Assembly (NCBI RefSeq): GCF_947497125.1
Contig: NZ_CANMFI010000002.1
Span: 464,085-528,084 of the forward strand
Length of the DNA: 64,000 bases
Source of the DNA: an uncultured Polaribacter sp.
GTDB lineage: Bacteria; Bacteroidota; Bacteroidia; Flavobacteriales; Flavobacteriaceae
Direction: 5' to 3'
The notes beneath the pieces are model-generated. The model searched no databases and was not told the DNA's origin. It was given only the letters and a program-made list of their open reading frames with translations. Shown here piece by piece: positions 8,723-17,095 of this stretch. Position 1 is the stretch's first letter. Every line of letters begins with the position of its first letter. The position numbers and the translations under genes are program-made.

Positions 8723-8742
8723 TGTTTCTTTTGTTATTTTTG
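8712..8742 (+). promoter_or_regulatory. Promoter for the trmB-region gene cluster
   Basis: A TTG at 8712-8714 and TATTTTTG at 8735-8742 are separated by 20 bases. This is close to the Bacteroidota sigma consensus TTG-N19/20-TAnnTTTG. The ATG of the 69-residue membrane protein follows 21 bases later. Confidence 0.65.
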
Positions 8743-8763
8743 CAGTGTAAAGATAATTAAGTT

Positions 8764-8973
8764 ATGATAGCAAGCAATATTTTTAGATGGATTGGTAGTT
8801 TATTTACAGATTTATTATTCATTCCTTTTGATTGGTTAAGAAAAGGCGATTTCAATTGGTGGTCTTCAAACGCAATAAACTGGATGTTTTTAGCTGTTTT
8901 ATTAGTGCTTTTTGCTTATTGGATGGGTCAATCTGTTAAGTTTAAGAACGAAGGGAAAGAAGATAAAGCATAA
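8764..8973 (+). CDS. Small membrane protein (DUF6341-like)
   Basis: A 69-residue protein rich in Trp and Phe, with one clear C-terminal membrane helix (about 41-58) after an amphipathic aromatic N-terminal half, and a charged tail (KFKNEGKEDKA). The same kind of protein is, as I recall, found next to trmB in other Flavobacteriaceae (DUF6341); no function is known. A good promoter lies upstream, and trmB follows after nine bases, so they are probably co-transcribed. Confidence 0.75.
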   Translation: MIASNIFRWIGSLFTDLLFIPFDWLRKGDFNWWSSNAINWMFLAVLLVLFAYWMGQSVKFKNEGKEDKA

Positions 8974-8982
8974 AAAGATACT

Positions 8983-9654
8983 TTGGGAAGCAAAAATAAA
9001 CTGAAGCGTTTTAAAGAAAACGAAACATTTAAAAATGTCATTCAGCCTACTCGAGAAGAAGTAATTACCAACTTTTCTCACAAAGGCGCATGGCATTCTT
9101 TTTTTGGTAATAGCAACCCTATTGTAGTAGAGTTAGGTTGTGGTAAAGGAGAGTATACCATTGCACTTGCTCAAAAAAATCCCGATAAAAATTTTATTGG
9201 TATCGATATAAAAGGCGCTCGTTTCTGGAGAGGCGCTAAAACGGCTATCGAAGAAAATTTACCAAATGTTGCCTTTGTAAGAACGCAAATTGAACTAGTA
9301 GATTTTATTTTTGCAGAAAATGAAGTTTCAGAAATCTGGATTACTTTTCCAGATCCGCAGATAAAATTTCAGCGTACAAAGCATCGAATGACTAATGCGA
9401 ACTTTCTTAAAAAATACCATCATATTTTAAACCAAGAAGGCATTGTAAATCTTAAAACAGACTCAGAGTTTATGCATGGTTATACCTTAGGGTTGTTGCA
9501 TGGAGAAGGGCACGAGGTTTTATATGCCAACCACACAGTTTATAAAAATGAAGGTGCACCAGAAGAGGTAACAGCAACCCAAACCTTTTACGAAAAACAA
9601 TATTTAGAAGTCGATAAAGCAATTACTTATATTAAGTTTCGACTAAAGTATTAG
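8983..9654 (+). CDS. trmB: tRNA (guanine-N7-)-methyltransferase
   Basis: Methylates G46 in the variable loop of tRNAs using S-adenosylmethionine. The SAM-binding motif VELGCGKGEY is at 49-58 and the catalytic TFPDPQIKFQR segment at 121-131. Its 223 residues fit the family. The start is a TTG: the following GSKNKLKRFKEN stretch matches the usual flavobacterial TrmB N-terminus, and no in-frame ATG occurs in this region. It lies nine bases after the small membrane protein gene. Confidence 0.93.
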   Translation: MGSKNKLKRFKENETFKNVIQPTREEVITNFSHKGAWHSFFGNSNPIVVELGCGKGEYTIALAQKNPDKNFIGIDIKGARFWRGAKTAIEENLPNVAFVRTQIELVDFIFAENEVSEIWITFPDPQIKFQRTKHRMTNANFLKKYHHILNQEGIVNLKTDSEFMHGYTLGLLHGEGHEVLYANHTVYKNEGAPEEVTATQTFYEKQYLEVDKAITYIKFRLKY

Positions 9655-9720
9655 CGATAGTCATTCTAAATTTATTTCAGCATCCAAAAAGTTTTGTACA
9701 ATAAATAGTATCTTAACTTC

Positions 9721-10065
9721 GTGAAAGTGAAAGAATCCGACAATTTTTTTGAAAAAGTATACCAAGTAGCCCGTTTAATTCCTTTAGGTAGGGTAACTAG
9801 TTACGGCGCAATTGCCACTTTTTTAGGTGCTGCACGTTCGGCAAGAATGGTGGGTTGGGCAATGAACAACTCTCACAATCAACAAGAAGAAGTACCTGCA
9901 CATAGAGTAGTTAACAGAAAAGGATTGTTAACAGGAAAACATCATTTTGATGGCACTAACTTAATGCAACAGTTGTTAGAAAACGAGGGGATTGTTGTTG
10001 TTGAAAACCAAATTCAGAATTTTGATAAAATATTCTGGAACCCGAGTGAAGAGCTGTCTAAATAA
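9721..10065 (+). CDS. Alkyltransferase-like protein (MGMT family without catalytic cysteine)
   Basis: A 114-residue MGMT DNA-binding domain. The conserved segment PLGRVTSYGAIA (21-32) and the helix-turn-helix are intact. The active-site PCHRVV motif reads PAHRVV (59-64), so alanine replaces the alkyl-accepting cysteine. Such ATL proteins bind O6-alkylguanine and hand the lesion to nucleotide excision repair instead of reversing it. The start is GTG at 9721, with a second in-frame GTG at 9727. Confidence 0.88.
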   Translation: MKVKESDNFFEKVYQVARLIPLGRVTSYGAIATFLGAARSARMVGWAMNNSHNQQEEVPAHRVVNRKGLLTGKHHFDGTNLMQQLLENEGIVVVENQIQNFDKIFWNPSEELSK

Positions 10066-10146
10066 ATACAGCAAATACTATAATTTACATTTATCAAAGT
10101 ATAGAAAATCGTCATCTACTCGCTTTATTTTCTGAACACTTAGCCG

Positions 10147-10154
10147 TATCTTTG
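10147..10154 (+). promoter_or_regulatory. Candidate -7 box for mrp
   Basis: TATCTTTG matches TAnnTTTG exactly, 26 bases before the GTG start. A TTTA at 10124-10127 lies 19 bases upstream and could serve as a weak -33 element. Confidence 0.5.
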
Positions 10155-10180
10155 CAATCAAGATTAAATAAAAATAAGAC

Positions 10181-11320
10181 GTGAGTTTTACAAAACAAGA
10201 TATTTACAAAGCATTAGAAACAATTACTGCTCCAGGAGAAGGTAAAAGTTTGGTAGAAAATAAAAATGTAACAAACGTAGTAACTTTCGGCGACGAGGTT
10301 ATTGTAGATGTAACGATAAGCAACCCAACTTTACAGGCAAAAAAGAAGATAGAGACAGCCATTTCTGATGCTATCAAGGCGAATGTAAAAGAGGATATTC
10401 AGGTAAAAATAAATGTAAAAGTAGAAAAGCCTGCTGTTAAAGAAAACCCGAATTTAATTCGAGGAAAAGAAATACCAAACATTAAAAACATCATTGCCAT
10501 TGCATCAGGTAAAGGTGGTGTTGGTAAATCTACCATAACAGCAAATACGGCAATTTCATTAGCAAAAATGGGCTTTTCTGTAGGTGTTTTAGACGCAGAT
10601 ATTTATGGTCCATCACAGCACATCATGTTCGATGTCGAAAAAGAAAAACCACTTTCTGTAAATGTAGATGGGCGATCTAAAATGAAGCCTGTAGAAAATT
10701 ACGGAGTAAAATTATTGTCTTTAGGGTTTTTTACAAATCCAGACCAGGCAGTAATTTGGAGAGGTCCCATGGCTTCTAAAGCATTAAATCAATTAATTTT
10801 TGATGCAGCTTGGGGCGAGCTCGATTTCTTGTTAATCGATTTACCTCCAGGAACAGGAGATGTGCACTTATCTATTGTACAAGCTTTACCAATTAATGGT
10901 GCGGTAGTGGTTTCTACACCACAAAATATTGCCTTGGCAGATGCAAAAAAAGGAGTTGCTATGTTTCAACAAGACAGTATTAAAGTACCCGTTTTAGGAA
11001 TCATCGAAAATATGGCTTACTTTACACCAGCAGAGTTGCCAGATAACAAATATTATATTTTTGGTCAAGATGGTGCAAAAAACTTGGCAGCAGATATCAA
11101 TACTCAGTTTTTAGGCGAAATTCCTTTGGTACAAAGTATTCGTGAAGCCGGAGATGTTGGGCATCCTGTAGCCTTACAAAACGGCACTGTTTTAGAGAAA
11201 TCTTTTAACGAGATTACCAAAGAAATGGTGGCGCAATTAATAAAAAGAAACGAAAACTTACCACCAACAGAAGTTGTTAGAATTACAACAATGAGTGGTT
11301 GTAGCTCCGTGAAAAAATAA
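10181..11320 (+). CDS. mrp: Mrp/NBP35 family Fe-S cluster carrier ATPase
   Basis: A 379-residue protein with an N-terminal MIP18/DUF59 domain (1-82) and a P-loop ATPase domain (about 100-360). The deviant Walker A GKGGVGKST is at 110-118, DADIYGPSQ follows, and LIDLPPGTGD is the Walker B region. It should load Fe-S clusters onto target proteins. The CxxC cluster-bridging motif found in many Mrp proteins is absent; where it would sit the sequence reads ENMAYFTPAELPDNKYY. The only cysteine near the C-terminus is in MSGCSSVKK. The start is GTG. The NifU-like gene follows after five bases, a natural functional pair. Confidence 0.92.
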   Translation: MSFTKQDIYKALETITAPGEGKSLVENKNVTNVVTFGDEVIVDVTISNPTLQAKKKIETAISDAIKANVKEDIQVKINVKVEKPAVKENPNLIRGKEIPNIKNIIAIASGKGGVGKSTITANTAISLAKMGFSVGVLDADIYGPSQHIMFDVEKEKPLSVNVDGRSKMKPVENYGVKLLSLGFFTNPDQAVIWRGPMASKALNQLIFDAAWGELDFLLIDLPPGTGDVHLSIVQALPINGAVVVSTPQNIALADAKKGVAMFQQDSIKVPVLGIIENMAYFTPAELPDNKYYIFGQDGAKNLAADINTQFLGEIPLVQSIREAGDVGHPVALQNGTVLEKSFNEITKEMVAQLIKRNENLPPTEVVRITTMSGCSSVKK

Positions 11321-11325
11321 AGCAT

Positions 11326-11562
11326 ATGACAGCACAAGAAACATTAAATAATGTAGAAAAAGCATTAGAAGAAATTCGTCCTTTTTTAATGAACGATGGC
11401 GGAAACATCAAACTTTTATCCATAGAAGACACCATTGTAAAAGTACAATTAGAAGGTGCTTGTACGGGTTGTTCTGTCAATCAAATGACTTTAAAAAATG
11501 GTGTAGAGGCTACCATAAAAAAGTATGCGCCACACATTGTAGAAGTTATAAATGTTGCTTAA
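11326..11562 (+). CDS. NifU C-terminal domain (Nfu-type) Fe-S scaffold protein
   Basis: A 78-residue single-domain Nfu protein. The cluster-binding CxxC is C46-x-x-C49 in EGACTGCSVNQMTLK, and the DGGNIKL motif lies at 24-30. It assembles or transfers [4Fe-4S] clusters as a dimer. Its place directly downstream of mrp suggests joint cluster delivery. Confidence 0.93.
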   Translation: MTAQETLNNVEKALEEIRPFLMNDGGNIKLLSIEDTIVKVQLEGACTGCSVNQMTLKNGVEATIKKYAPHIVEVINVA

Positions 11563-11606
11563 ACTGATAAAAATCAGGTTTTAAAAACTATAAAAAATAT
11601 ATTTTT

Positions 11607-11696
11607 GGGCGTTCCCAAGCAAAAAAGCTTGGTCAGGCTTTGCACTATATCTTTTTTGAGAAATACAAAAAAGGATGTCGTTTCAATCCTTAACGC
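11607..11696 (+). repeat. Dispersed inverted-repeat element, family A, copy 1
   Basis: Begins GGGCGTTCCC and ends CTTAACGC, so the termini GCGTT/AACGC are complementary. An inner hairpin pairs ATCTTTTTTG with CAAAAAAGGAT. Three more copies with the same GGTCAGGCTTT-like, TATCTTTTT and AAGGATGCCGTTTCAATC blocks lie at about 14251-14364, 30299-30379 and 56303-56432. The ATG at 11675 that would extend the next reading frame is inside this element. Confidence 0.7.
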
Positions 11697-11725
11697 ACTC
11701 ATCAAAATCTAAAATTTTTATCAAA

Positions 11726-12781
11726 ATGATAAAAACAGACATACTTATTATTGGGGCCGGACCCACAGGTTTATTTACTGTTTTCGAAGCAGGATTGTTA
11801 AAATTACGCTGCCATTTAATTGATGCATTACCGCAACCAGGCGGACAATGTTCTGAGATTTATCCGAAGAAACCAATTTATGATATTCCTGCATATCCAG
11901 AAATTCTTGCGGGCGATTTAACCGATAAATTATTAGAGCAAATTAAACAATTTGAGCCAGGATTTACTTTAGGTGAACGCGCAGATACCATAGAAAAACA
12001 AGAAGACGAAACTTTTATTGTAACAACTAATAAAGGCACAAAACACCATGCAAAAGTAGTTGCAATTGCGGGTGGTTTAGGCTCTTTCGAACCTAGAAAA
12101 CCACCAATTCCTAATATTGTAGATTTTGAAGACAAAGGGGTAGAGTATATTATTCGTGATCCAGAATTTTACAGAAATAAAAAAGTAGTAATTTCTGGTG
12201 GCGGAGACTCTGCTTTAGATTGGTCTATATTTTTAACAGACGTTGCAGCATCTGTAACCTTAATTCATAGAAGAAACGAATTTAGAGGCGCTTTAGATTC
12301 GGTAGATAAAGTACAAGAATTAAAAGATGCAGGTAAGTTAAAGCTTATTACACCAGCAGAAGTAAAAGGAATTGTTGGTACAGAAAAAGTAACAGGTGTT
12401 TCGGTTGTGCAAAACGGAGAGGCGCCTTTTACCATAGAAACCGATCACTTTATTCCGCTTTTTGGCTTGTCTCCTAAACTAGGTCCTATTGCAAATTGGG
12501 GATTAGAAATAGAAAAAAATGCGATTAAGGTAAATAATGCGTTAGATTATCAAACCAACATTCCGGGTATTTATGCCATTGGCGATGTAAACACTTATCC
12601 TGGTAAATTAAAGTTAATTCTTTGTGGTTTTCACGAAGCAACGTTAATGTGCCAAAGCGCTTACAAACGTATTTTTCCAGATAAAAAGTATGTAATGAAA
12701 TATACCACTGTTGGTGGTGTAGATGGTTTTGATGGTACCAGAAAAGAAGCGCCAAAAGCAGTAATTAAAAAGATTGAGTAA
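11726..12781 (+). CDS. Ferredoxin-NADP+ reductase, thioredoxin-reductase-like type
   Basis: A 351-residue FAD enzyme that moves electrons between NADPH and ferredoxin. The FAD-binding GAGPTG is at residues 10-15, followed by the DALPQPGGQCSEIYP stretch typical of TrxR-like FNRs. A second nucleotide fold follows at SGGGDSALDW, and the C-terminal AIGDVNTYPG FAD motif is present. There is no redox-active CxxC, which separates it from thioredoxin reductase. The start is set at ATG 11726 because the longer frame begins inside a dispersed repeat. It follows the Fe-S genes and could supply reductant for cluster assembly (inference). Confidence 0.9.
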   Translation: MIKTDILIIGAGPTGLFTVFEAGLLKLRCHLIDALPQPGGQCSEIYPKKPIYDIPAYPEILAGDLTDKLLEQIKQFEPGFTLGERADTIEKQEDETFIVTTNKGTKHHAKVVAIAGGLGSFEPRKPPIPNIVDFEDKGVEYIIRDPEFYRNKKVVISGGGDSALDWSIFLTDVAASVTLIHRRNEFRGALDSVDKVQELKDAGKLKLITPAEVKGIVGTEKVTGVSVVQNGEAPFTIETDHFIPLFGLSPKLGPIANWGLEIEKNAIKVNNALDYQTNIPGIYAIGDVNTYPGKLKLILCGFHEATLMCQSAYKRIFPDKKYVMKYTTVGGVDGFDGTRKEAPKAVIKKIE

Positions 12782-12815
12782 TCAATATCATTGTTACTTT
12801 TAACATATTTTACAA

Positions 12816-12850
12816 ACCCTTCTGTTTAAATTCAGAAGGGTCTTTTTTTT
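12816..12850 (+). terminator. Rho-independent terminator after the ferredoxin reductase
   Basis: Stem ACCCTTCTG / CAGAAGGGT around the loop TTTAAATT, followed by TCTTTTTTTT. Confidence 0.8.
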
Positions 12851-12878
12851 AAAGAGATAATTATCCTTTAGTTTTCTG

Positions 12879-12886
12879 TATATTTG
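12879..12886 (+). promoter_or_regulatory. Candidate -7 box upstream of hmgA
   Basis: TATATTTG matches TAnnTTTG. It would give a leader of about 130 bases before the hmgA ATG. No -33 element is evident. Confidence 0.35.
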
Positions 12887-13025
12887 TAGAGAACAATCTT
12901 AAAACGTTCTAGTATGTTTACAGATTTATTAATTCACTTAAAATTTTTGATAAAGCGCAACCCAGAATGACACAAGTTAAATGAATTTTCAATCATTTAA
13001 TTTTTTAATCATTTAATAACAAAAT

Positions 13026-14204
13026 ATGCCTTTCTATCACAAATTAGGAAAAATTCCACCTAAAAGACACACCCAATTTCGTAAAAAAGACGGAAGTTTA
13101 TATTACGAACAACTCTTTGGTACCATTGGTTTCGATGGCATGTCTACCAATTCTTATCATGAACATAGGCCTACCATGGTTAAAAAAATTGGCAAGCAGT
13201 ATTCTGTAAAACCAAAAATAGCCAAGGCAAACAATATTCAGTCGTATCGCTTTCGTGGTTTTCAAGTACCACCAGAAAACGATTATTTAGAAAGTAGAAA
13301 AATTGTGCTTACCAATGCTGATTGTAACATTATTTTAGCAGCACCAAAACAAGCTACACAAGACTATTTTTATAAAAATACAGACGCAGACGAAGTTATT
13401 TTTATTCATAAAGGAACCGGAAAATTAAGAACACATTTAGGAAATATCGACTTTAAATATGGAGATTATTTGGTAATTCCGCGTGGTATTATTTACAAAT
13501 TAGATTTCGATGATGAGAATAATCGTCTTTTTATAGTAGAGAGTTATTCGCCAGTTTACACACCAAAACGTTATAGAAATTGGTTTGGACAATTGTTAGA
13601 ACATTCGCCCTTTTGTGAACGAGATTTAAGACGTCCTCAAGAATTAGAAACGTATAATGAGTTGGGCGATTTTTTAATCAAAGTAAAAAAGCAAGGCGAA
13701 ATTATAGAAATGACCTACGCTTCTCACCCTTTTGATGTAGTGGGTTACGACGGATATAATTTTCCGTATGCATTTTCTATTCACGATTTTGAGCCTATTA
13801 CAGGGCGCATACATCAGCCGCCACCAGTTCATCAAACCTTTGAAACCAATGCCTTTGTAATCTGTAGTTTTGTGCCACGTTTGTATGATTATCATCCAAA
13901 CTCAATTCCGGCACCTTACAACCATAGCAATATCGATTCCGACGAGGTTTTATACTATGTAGATGGCGATTTTATGAGCAGAAACGATATTGAAGCAGGG
14001 CATATTTCTTTGCATCCAGCAGGAATTCCACACGGGCCACACCCAGGTGCAACAGAGCGCAGTATAGGAGAAACCGTAACAGAAGAGTTGGCGGTTATGG
14101 TAGACACTTTTAAACCGTTACAGGTTACAGAAGAAGCCATAAAAATAGCCGATGAAGACTATTATAAAAGTTGGCTTCCACCTATAAATCCTTCAAAGGA
14201 GTAG
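13026..14204 (+). CDS. hmgA: Homogentisate 1,2-dioxygenase
   Basis: Opens the aromatic ring of homogentisate to maleylacetoacetate in tyrosine/phenylalanine breakdown; a non-haem iron cupin enzyme. The 392-residue protein shows the iron-site region: HSNIDSDEVLYYVDG provides a His and a Glu, and HPAGIPHGPHPG provides the second His. The N-terminal MPFYHKLGKIPPKRHTQF matches the bacterial short-form family. It precedes hppD, the enzyme that makes its substrate, though repeat elements separate them. The later enzymes (maleylacetoacetate isomerase, fumarylacetoacetase) are not in the window. Confidence 0.93.
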   Translation: MPFYHKLGKIPPKRHTQFRKKDGSLYYEQLFGTIGFDGMSTNSYHEHRPTMVKKIGKQYSVKPKIAKANNIQSYRFRGFQVPPENDYLESRKIVLTNADCNIILAAPKQATQDYFYKNTDADEVIFIHKGTGKLRTHLGNIDFKYGDYLVIPRGIIYKLDFDDENNRLFIVESYSPVYTPKRYRNWFGQLLEHSPFCERDLRRPQELETYNELGDFLIKVKKQGEIIEMTYASHPFDVVGYDGYNFPYAFSIHDFEPITGRIHQPPPVHQTFETNAFVICSFVPRLYDYHPNSIPAPYNHSNIDSDEVLYYVDGDFMSRNDIEAGHISLHPAGIPHGPHPGATERSIGETVTEELAVMVDTFKPLQVTEEAIKIADEDYYKSWLPPINPSKE

Positions 14205-14584
14205 AACACACAGACGTAAAAATGATGTGGTAAAAAGAATAATTATTAGAAGCTATTTCCTGCTTTCCACTATATCTTTTTAATTGAGTTCTCGATACAA
14301 ATTTGCTAAAAAAGCAAATTCACTCGAACTGATAATTAAAAAGGATGCCGTTTCAATCAGGGCTAAACTTGTTTGAAAATAAGGGTCAACATTAAATGGA
14401 AGTTATAATTTACAAACTAAAAGGCCTCATAGGTTTTTAAAACCTGAGAGGTCTAAATTAAAAATACAACGAACAAAGATTGAGTTAAAGATTCAAGAAT
14501 TCTAAAAGATGATAATGGGCTTTTAAAATAAACTCTAAAAATCTTTTTTCTTGTCTCTATTTTCTATCTTCAAAATAACAAAAT
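14205..14584. other. 380-base intergenic region between hmgA and hppD with two repeat elements
   Basis: No coding frame is convincing here. At about 14251-14364 lies a divergent copy of repeat family A (TGCTTTCCACTATATCTTTT, then AAGGATGCCGTTTCAATC), with an extra insert of GTTCTCGA...TCGAACTGAT type in its loop. At 14422-14454 lies an imperfect palindrome of family C. Immediately before hppD a TATCTTCA at 14565-14572 is a weak promoter candidate. Confidence 0.6.
14422..14454. repeat. Palindromic element, family C, copy 1 (imperfect)
   Basis: AGGCCTCATAGGTTTTT followed by AAAACCTGAGAGGTCT, nearly self-complementary. It is the degenerate relative of the perfect palindrome at 15794-15826. The two copies bracket hppD. 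Confidence 0.65.
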
Positions 14585-15748
14585 ATGAGTAAAAAAGAAA
14601 TAAAATCAGTAAACTACGGTTTAGAAAAAATATTTGAAGGCGCACAAGATTTCTTACCGCTTTTAGGAACAGATTACGTAGAATTTTACGTAGGTAATGC
14701 AAAACAGGCAGCACATTTTTACAAAACAGCTTTTGGGTTTCAATCACATGCATATCGTGGCTTAGAAACCGGTGCAAAAGACTCGGTAAGTTATGTATTA
14801 ACACAAGATAAAATAAAGTTGATGCTAACAACGCCGCTAAATAGTAAATCGCCAATTAATGATCATATTGTAAAACATGGCGATGGTGTAAAAGTGGTTG
14901 CACTTTGGGTAGAAGATGCCAGAAAAGCGTATGAAGAAACCACCTCGAGAGGCGCAAAATCTTACATGGAGCCAACCGTTGAAAAAGACGAACATGGCGA
15001 AGTGGTAAGAGCAGGAATTTATACTTATGGCGAAACAGTACACTTATTTGTAGAGCGTAAAAACTACAACGGAGCCTTTTTACCAGGCTTTCAAAAATGG
15101 GAATCAGATTACAATCCGCCAGCAGCAGGCCTAAAATATATAGATCATATGGTGGGTAATGTGGGTTGGAATCAGATGGATGTTTGGGTAAAATGGTACG
15201 AAGATGTCATGGGGTTCGAAAACTTTTTATCGTTTGATGACAAGCAAATTCATACCGAATATTCTGCTTTAATGAGTAAGGTAATGTCTAATGGAAACGG
15301 ACGAATAAAATTCCCAATTAACGAGCCTGCAAAAGCAGCAAAACGTTCTCAGATAGAAGAATATTTAGATTTTTATGAAGGTGCAGGAGTGCAACATATT
15401 GCAGTTGCAACAGACGATATTTTAAAAACAGTATCTCAATTAAGAGCCAATGGCGTAGAGTTTTTATCGACGCCACCAGAGGAATATTATAGAGCTGTAC
15501 CTGGAAGATTAGAAGAATTTAGCCACGAATTAAATGAAGATATCGAAAAACTAAAAAGTTTAGGTATTATGATTGATGCTGATGAAGAAGGTTATTTGTT
15601 GCAAATTTTTACCAAACCAGTAGAAGATAGACCTACGTTGTTTTTTGAAATCATTCAAAGAATGGGAGCTAAAGGTTTTGGCGCAGGAAATTTTAAAGCC
15701 TTGTTTGAATCTATAGAAAGAGAACAAGAAAAAAGAGGAACGTTGTAA
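14585..15748 (+). CDS. hppD: 4-hydroxyphenylpyruvate dioxygenase
   Basis: Converts 4-hydroxyphenylpyruvate to homogentisate. The 387-residue protein has two vicinal-oxygen-chelate domains (about 28-160 and 183-350). The catalytic iron triad is visible as H188 (IDHMVGN), H271 (VQHIAVATDD) and E355 (LFFEIIQR). The C-terminal GFGAGNFKALFESIEREQEKRGTL is the highly conserved gating helix of HPPD. It lies downstream of hmgA and upstream of tryptophan 2,3-dioxygenase. Confidence 0.96.
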   Translation: MSKKEIKSVNYGLEKIFEGAQDFLPLLGTDYVEFYVGNAKQAAHFYKTAFGFQSHAYRGLETGAKDSVSYVLTQDKIKLMLTTPLNSKSPINDHIVKHGDGVKVVALWVEDARKAYEETTSRGAKSYMEPTVEKDEHGEVVRAGIYTYGETVHLFVERKNYNGAFLPGFQKWESDYNPPAAGLKYIDHMVGNVGWNQMDVWVKWYEDVMGFENFLSFDDKQIHTEYSALMSKVMSNGNGRIKFPINEPAKAAKRSQIEEYLDFYEGAGVQHIAVATDDILKTVSQLRANGVEFLSTPPEEYYRAVPGRLEEFSHELNEDIEKLKSLGIMIDADEEGYLLQIFTKPVEDRPTLFFEIIQRMGAKGFGAGNFKALFESIEREQEKRGTL

Positions 15749-15793
15749 TTGCTAAACAGTTTTTAAGTAGAAGTTTACAGTATAAATATTTCT

Positions 15794-15826
15794 AGACCTC
15801 ACAGGTTTTTAAAACCTGTGAGGTCT
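15794..15826. terminator. Perfect palindrome (family C, copy 2), probable bidirectional terminator
   Basis: AGACCTCACAGGTTTTT is followed by AAAACCTGTGAGGTCT. The arms pair over about 15 bases and are followed by TTTTC. It sits 45 bases after hppD. The same sequence in degenerate form at 14422-14454 shows that it belongs to a dispersed family and is not unique to this gene. Confidence 0.65.
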
Positions 15827-15843
15827 TTTCTATAAAACTATTT

Positions 15844-15851
15844 TATATTTG
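15844..15851 (+). promoter_or_regulatory. Candidate -7 box for kynA
   Basis: TATATTTG matches TAnnTTTG and lies 17 bases before the start, just after the palindromic terminator. This suggests kynA is transcribed separately from hppD. Confidence 0.45.
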
Positions 15852-15868
15852 TTTAACAATCAGCAATA

Positions 15869-16786
15869 ATGAATAGAGAAGAAATATTAAAAGCAATAGA
15901 GAAGAAATACGATAAATTAGGCGTTCCTGTAGATGCTATGTTAGAGGGTTTGTTGCATAGCACACCAATTACATATTGGGATTATATTCAAACAGATGCT
16001 CTTTTAGGTTTGCAAATACCAAGAACCACACAGCCAGATGAAATGGTATTTATTATGTATCATCAGGTGAATGAATTGTTGTTTAAAATGGTGTTGTGGG
16101 AAATAGATCAGGTGGCCAAATCGATTGAAATTTCGGCAGATAAATTTGCCATGCATTTAGATAGAATTAGTAGGTATTTTGACATGCTTTGCAGTTCTTT
16201 TAATGTAATGGCAGACGGTATGGAAAAAGAACAATATTTAAAATTTAGAAATACACTAACGCCTGCAAGTGGCTTTCAGAGTGCACAATACCGAAAAATT
16301 GAGTTTGCTTCTACAGAATTAATTAATTTGATTGATGTGCGTTATAGAGATAAAATTGACAGAAATTCTTCATTTAAAAATGCCTACGACCATTTGTATT
16401 GGCAAGCAGCAGGTAAAAATTACACGACTGGGCAAAAATCGACATTGTTAAACCTCTTTGAGAAAAAATATTTGGGAGAGTTTATCGATTTTATGGAAGA
16501 TTATAATGACATCAACTTGTCTTTAAAGTTTAAACAGTTGCCAAAAGAAGTGCAGCAAAATAAAGACTTAATAAAAGCTATGCGTCATTACGATTATACC
16601 GTAAACGTAAAATGGGTATTAGCTCATTATAATGCAGCGGCTAAATATATAGGAGGTAGTGATTCAGACTTAAAAGCAACCGGTGGAAGCAATTGGCGTA
16701 AATACATGCATCCAAAATACCAAAGAAGAATTTTTTATCCGTATTTATGGTCTGAAGAGGAGTTAAAGAATTGGGGAACTTTTTAG
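15869..16786 (+). CDS. kynA: Tryptophan 2,3-dioxygenase
   Basis: Haem enzyme opening the indole ring of tryptophan to N-formylkynurenine. The 305-residue protein contains ITYWDYIQTDALLGLQ and the substrate-contacting MYHQVNELLFKMVLWEI region with the distal-pocket His. The C-terminal GGSNWRKYMHP is also of family type. No kynureninase or formamidase is in the window. A TATATTTG box at 15844-15851 lies 17 bases before the ATG. Confidence 0.94.
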   Translation: MNREEILKAIEKKYDKLGVPVDAMLEGLLHSTPITYWDYIQTDALLGLQIPRTTQPDEMVFIMYHQVNELLFKMVLWEIDQVAKSIEISADKFAMHLDRISRYFDMLCSSFNVMADGMEKEQYLKFRNTLTPASGFQSAQYRKIEFASTELINLIDVRYRDKIDRNSSFKNAYDHLYWQAAGKNYTTGQKSTLLNLFEKKYLGEFIDFMEDYNDINLSLKFKQLPKEVQQNKDLIKAMRHYDYTVNVKWVLAHYNAAAKYIGGSDSDLKATGGSNWRKYMHPKYQRRIFYPYLWSEEELKNWGTF

Positions 16787-16808
16787 TTTTTTTCTTTAAC
16801 GATTTAAT

Positions 16809-16894
16809 TGTCATTTCGAACTTTTGAGAGAAATCTCATAAAGTTGGTTGTTGATTACTCACTGTAATGAGACTTCTCCTTCGTCGAAGTAACA
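16809..16894 (+). repeat. Dispersed inverted-repeat element, family B, copy 1
   Basis: Runs from TGTCATTTCGAA to TCGAAGTAACA with inner arms GAGAAATCTCAT and ATGAGACTTCTC, so the whole element folds into one long hairpin. Related copies are at 54371-54454 and, in tandem, at 63678-64000. It lies in the 309-base gap between kynA and the DUF3108 gene; I see nothing else in that gap apart from AT-rich sequence. Confidence 0.75.
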
Positions 16895-17095
16895 GGGTTC
16901 TATAGATTATAAGGCTTTACTTTGTCTCTAGATTCTAGTTTCTTGTTTCTAATTTTTTACAATAAAAAATAACTTTCTAAACATCATTGCAAAGCGCCAA
17001 GGAATCTACAAATTCTACTTTAATATCTTCAGAATGAGAATTATTTCTTTTCTGGAACAGTATTTGTCAATACTTTTTTATAAGTTTGGTTTCTG

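Noticed and set aside
11675..11725. Upstream ATG extending the ferredoxin reductase by 17 residues
   Set aside because: The ATG lies inside a dispersed family A repeat, and the shorter protein begins at the usual place just before the FAD-binding glycines.
12914..12970. 18-codon frame upstream of hmgA as a leader peptide
   Set aside because: No run of aromatic codons or alternative hairpins supports attenuation; such a short frame is expected by chance in AT-rich spacers.
14535..14855. Minus-strand frame overlapping the hppD start
   Set aside because: It is antisense to the conserved HPPD N-terminus and has no domain.
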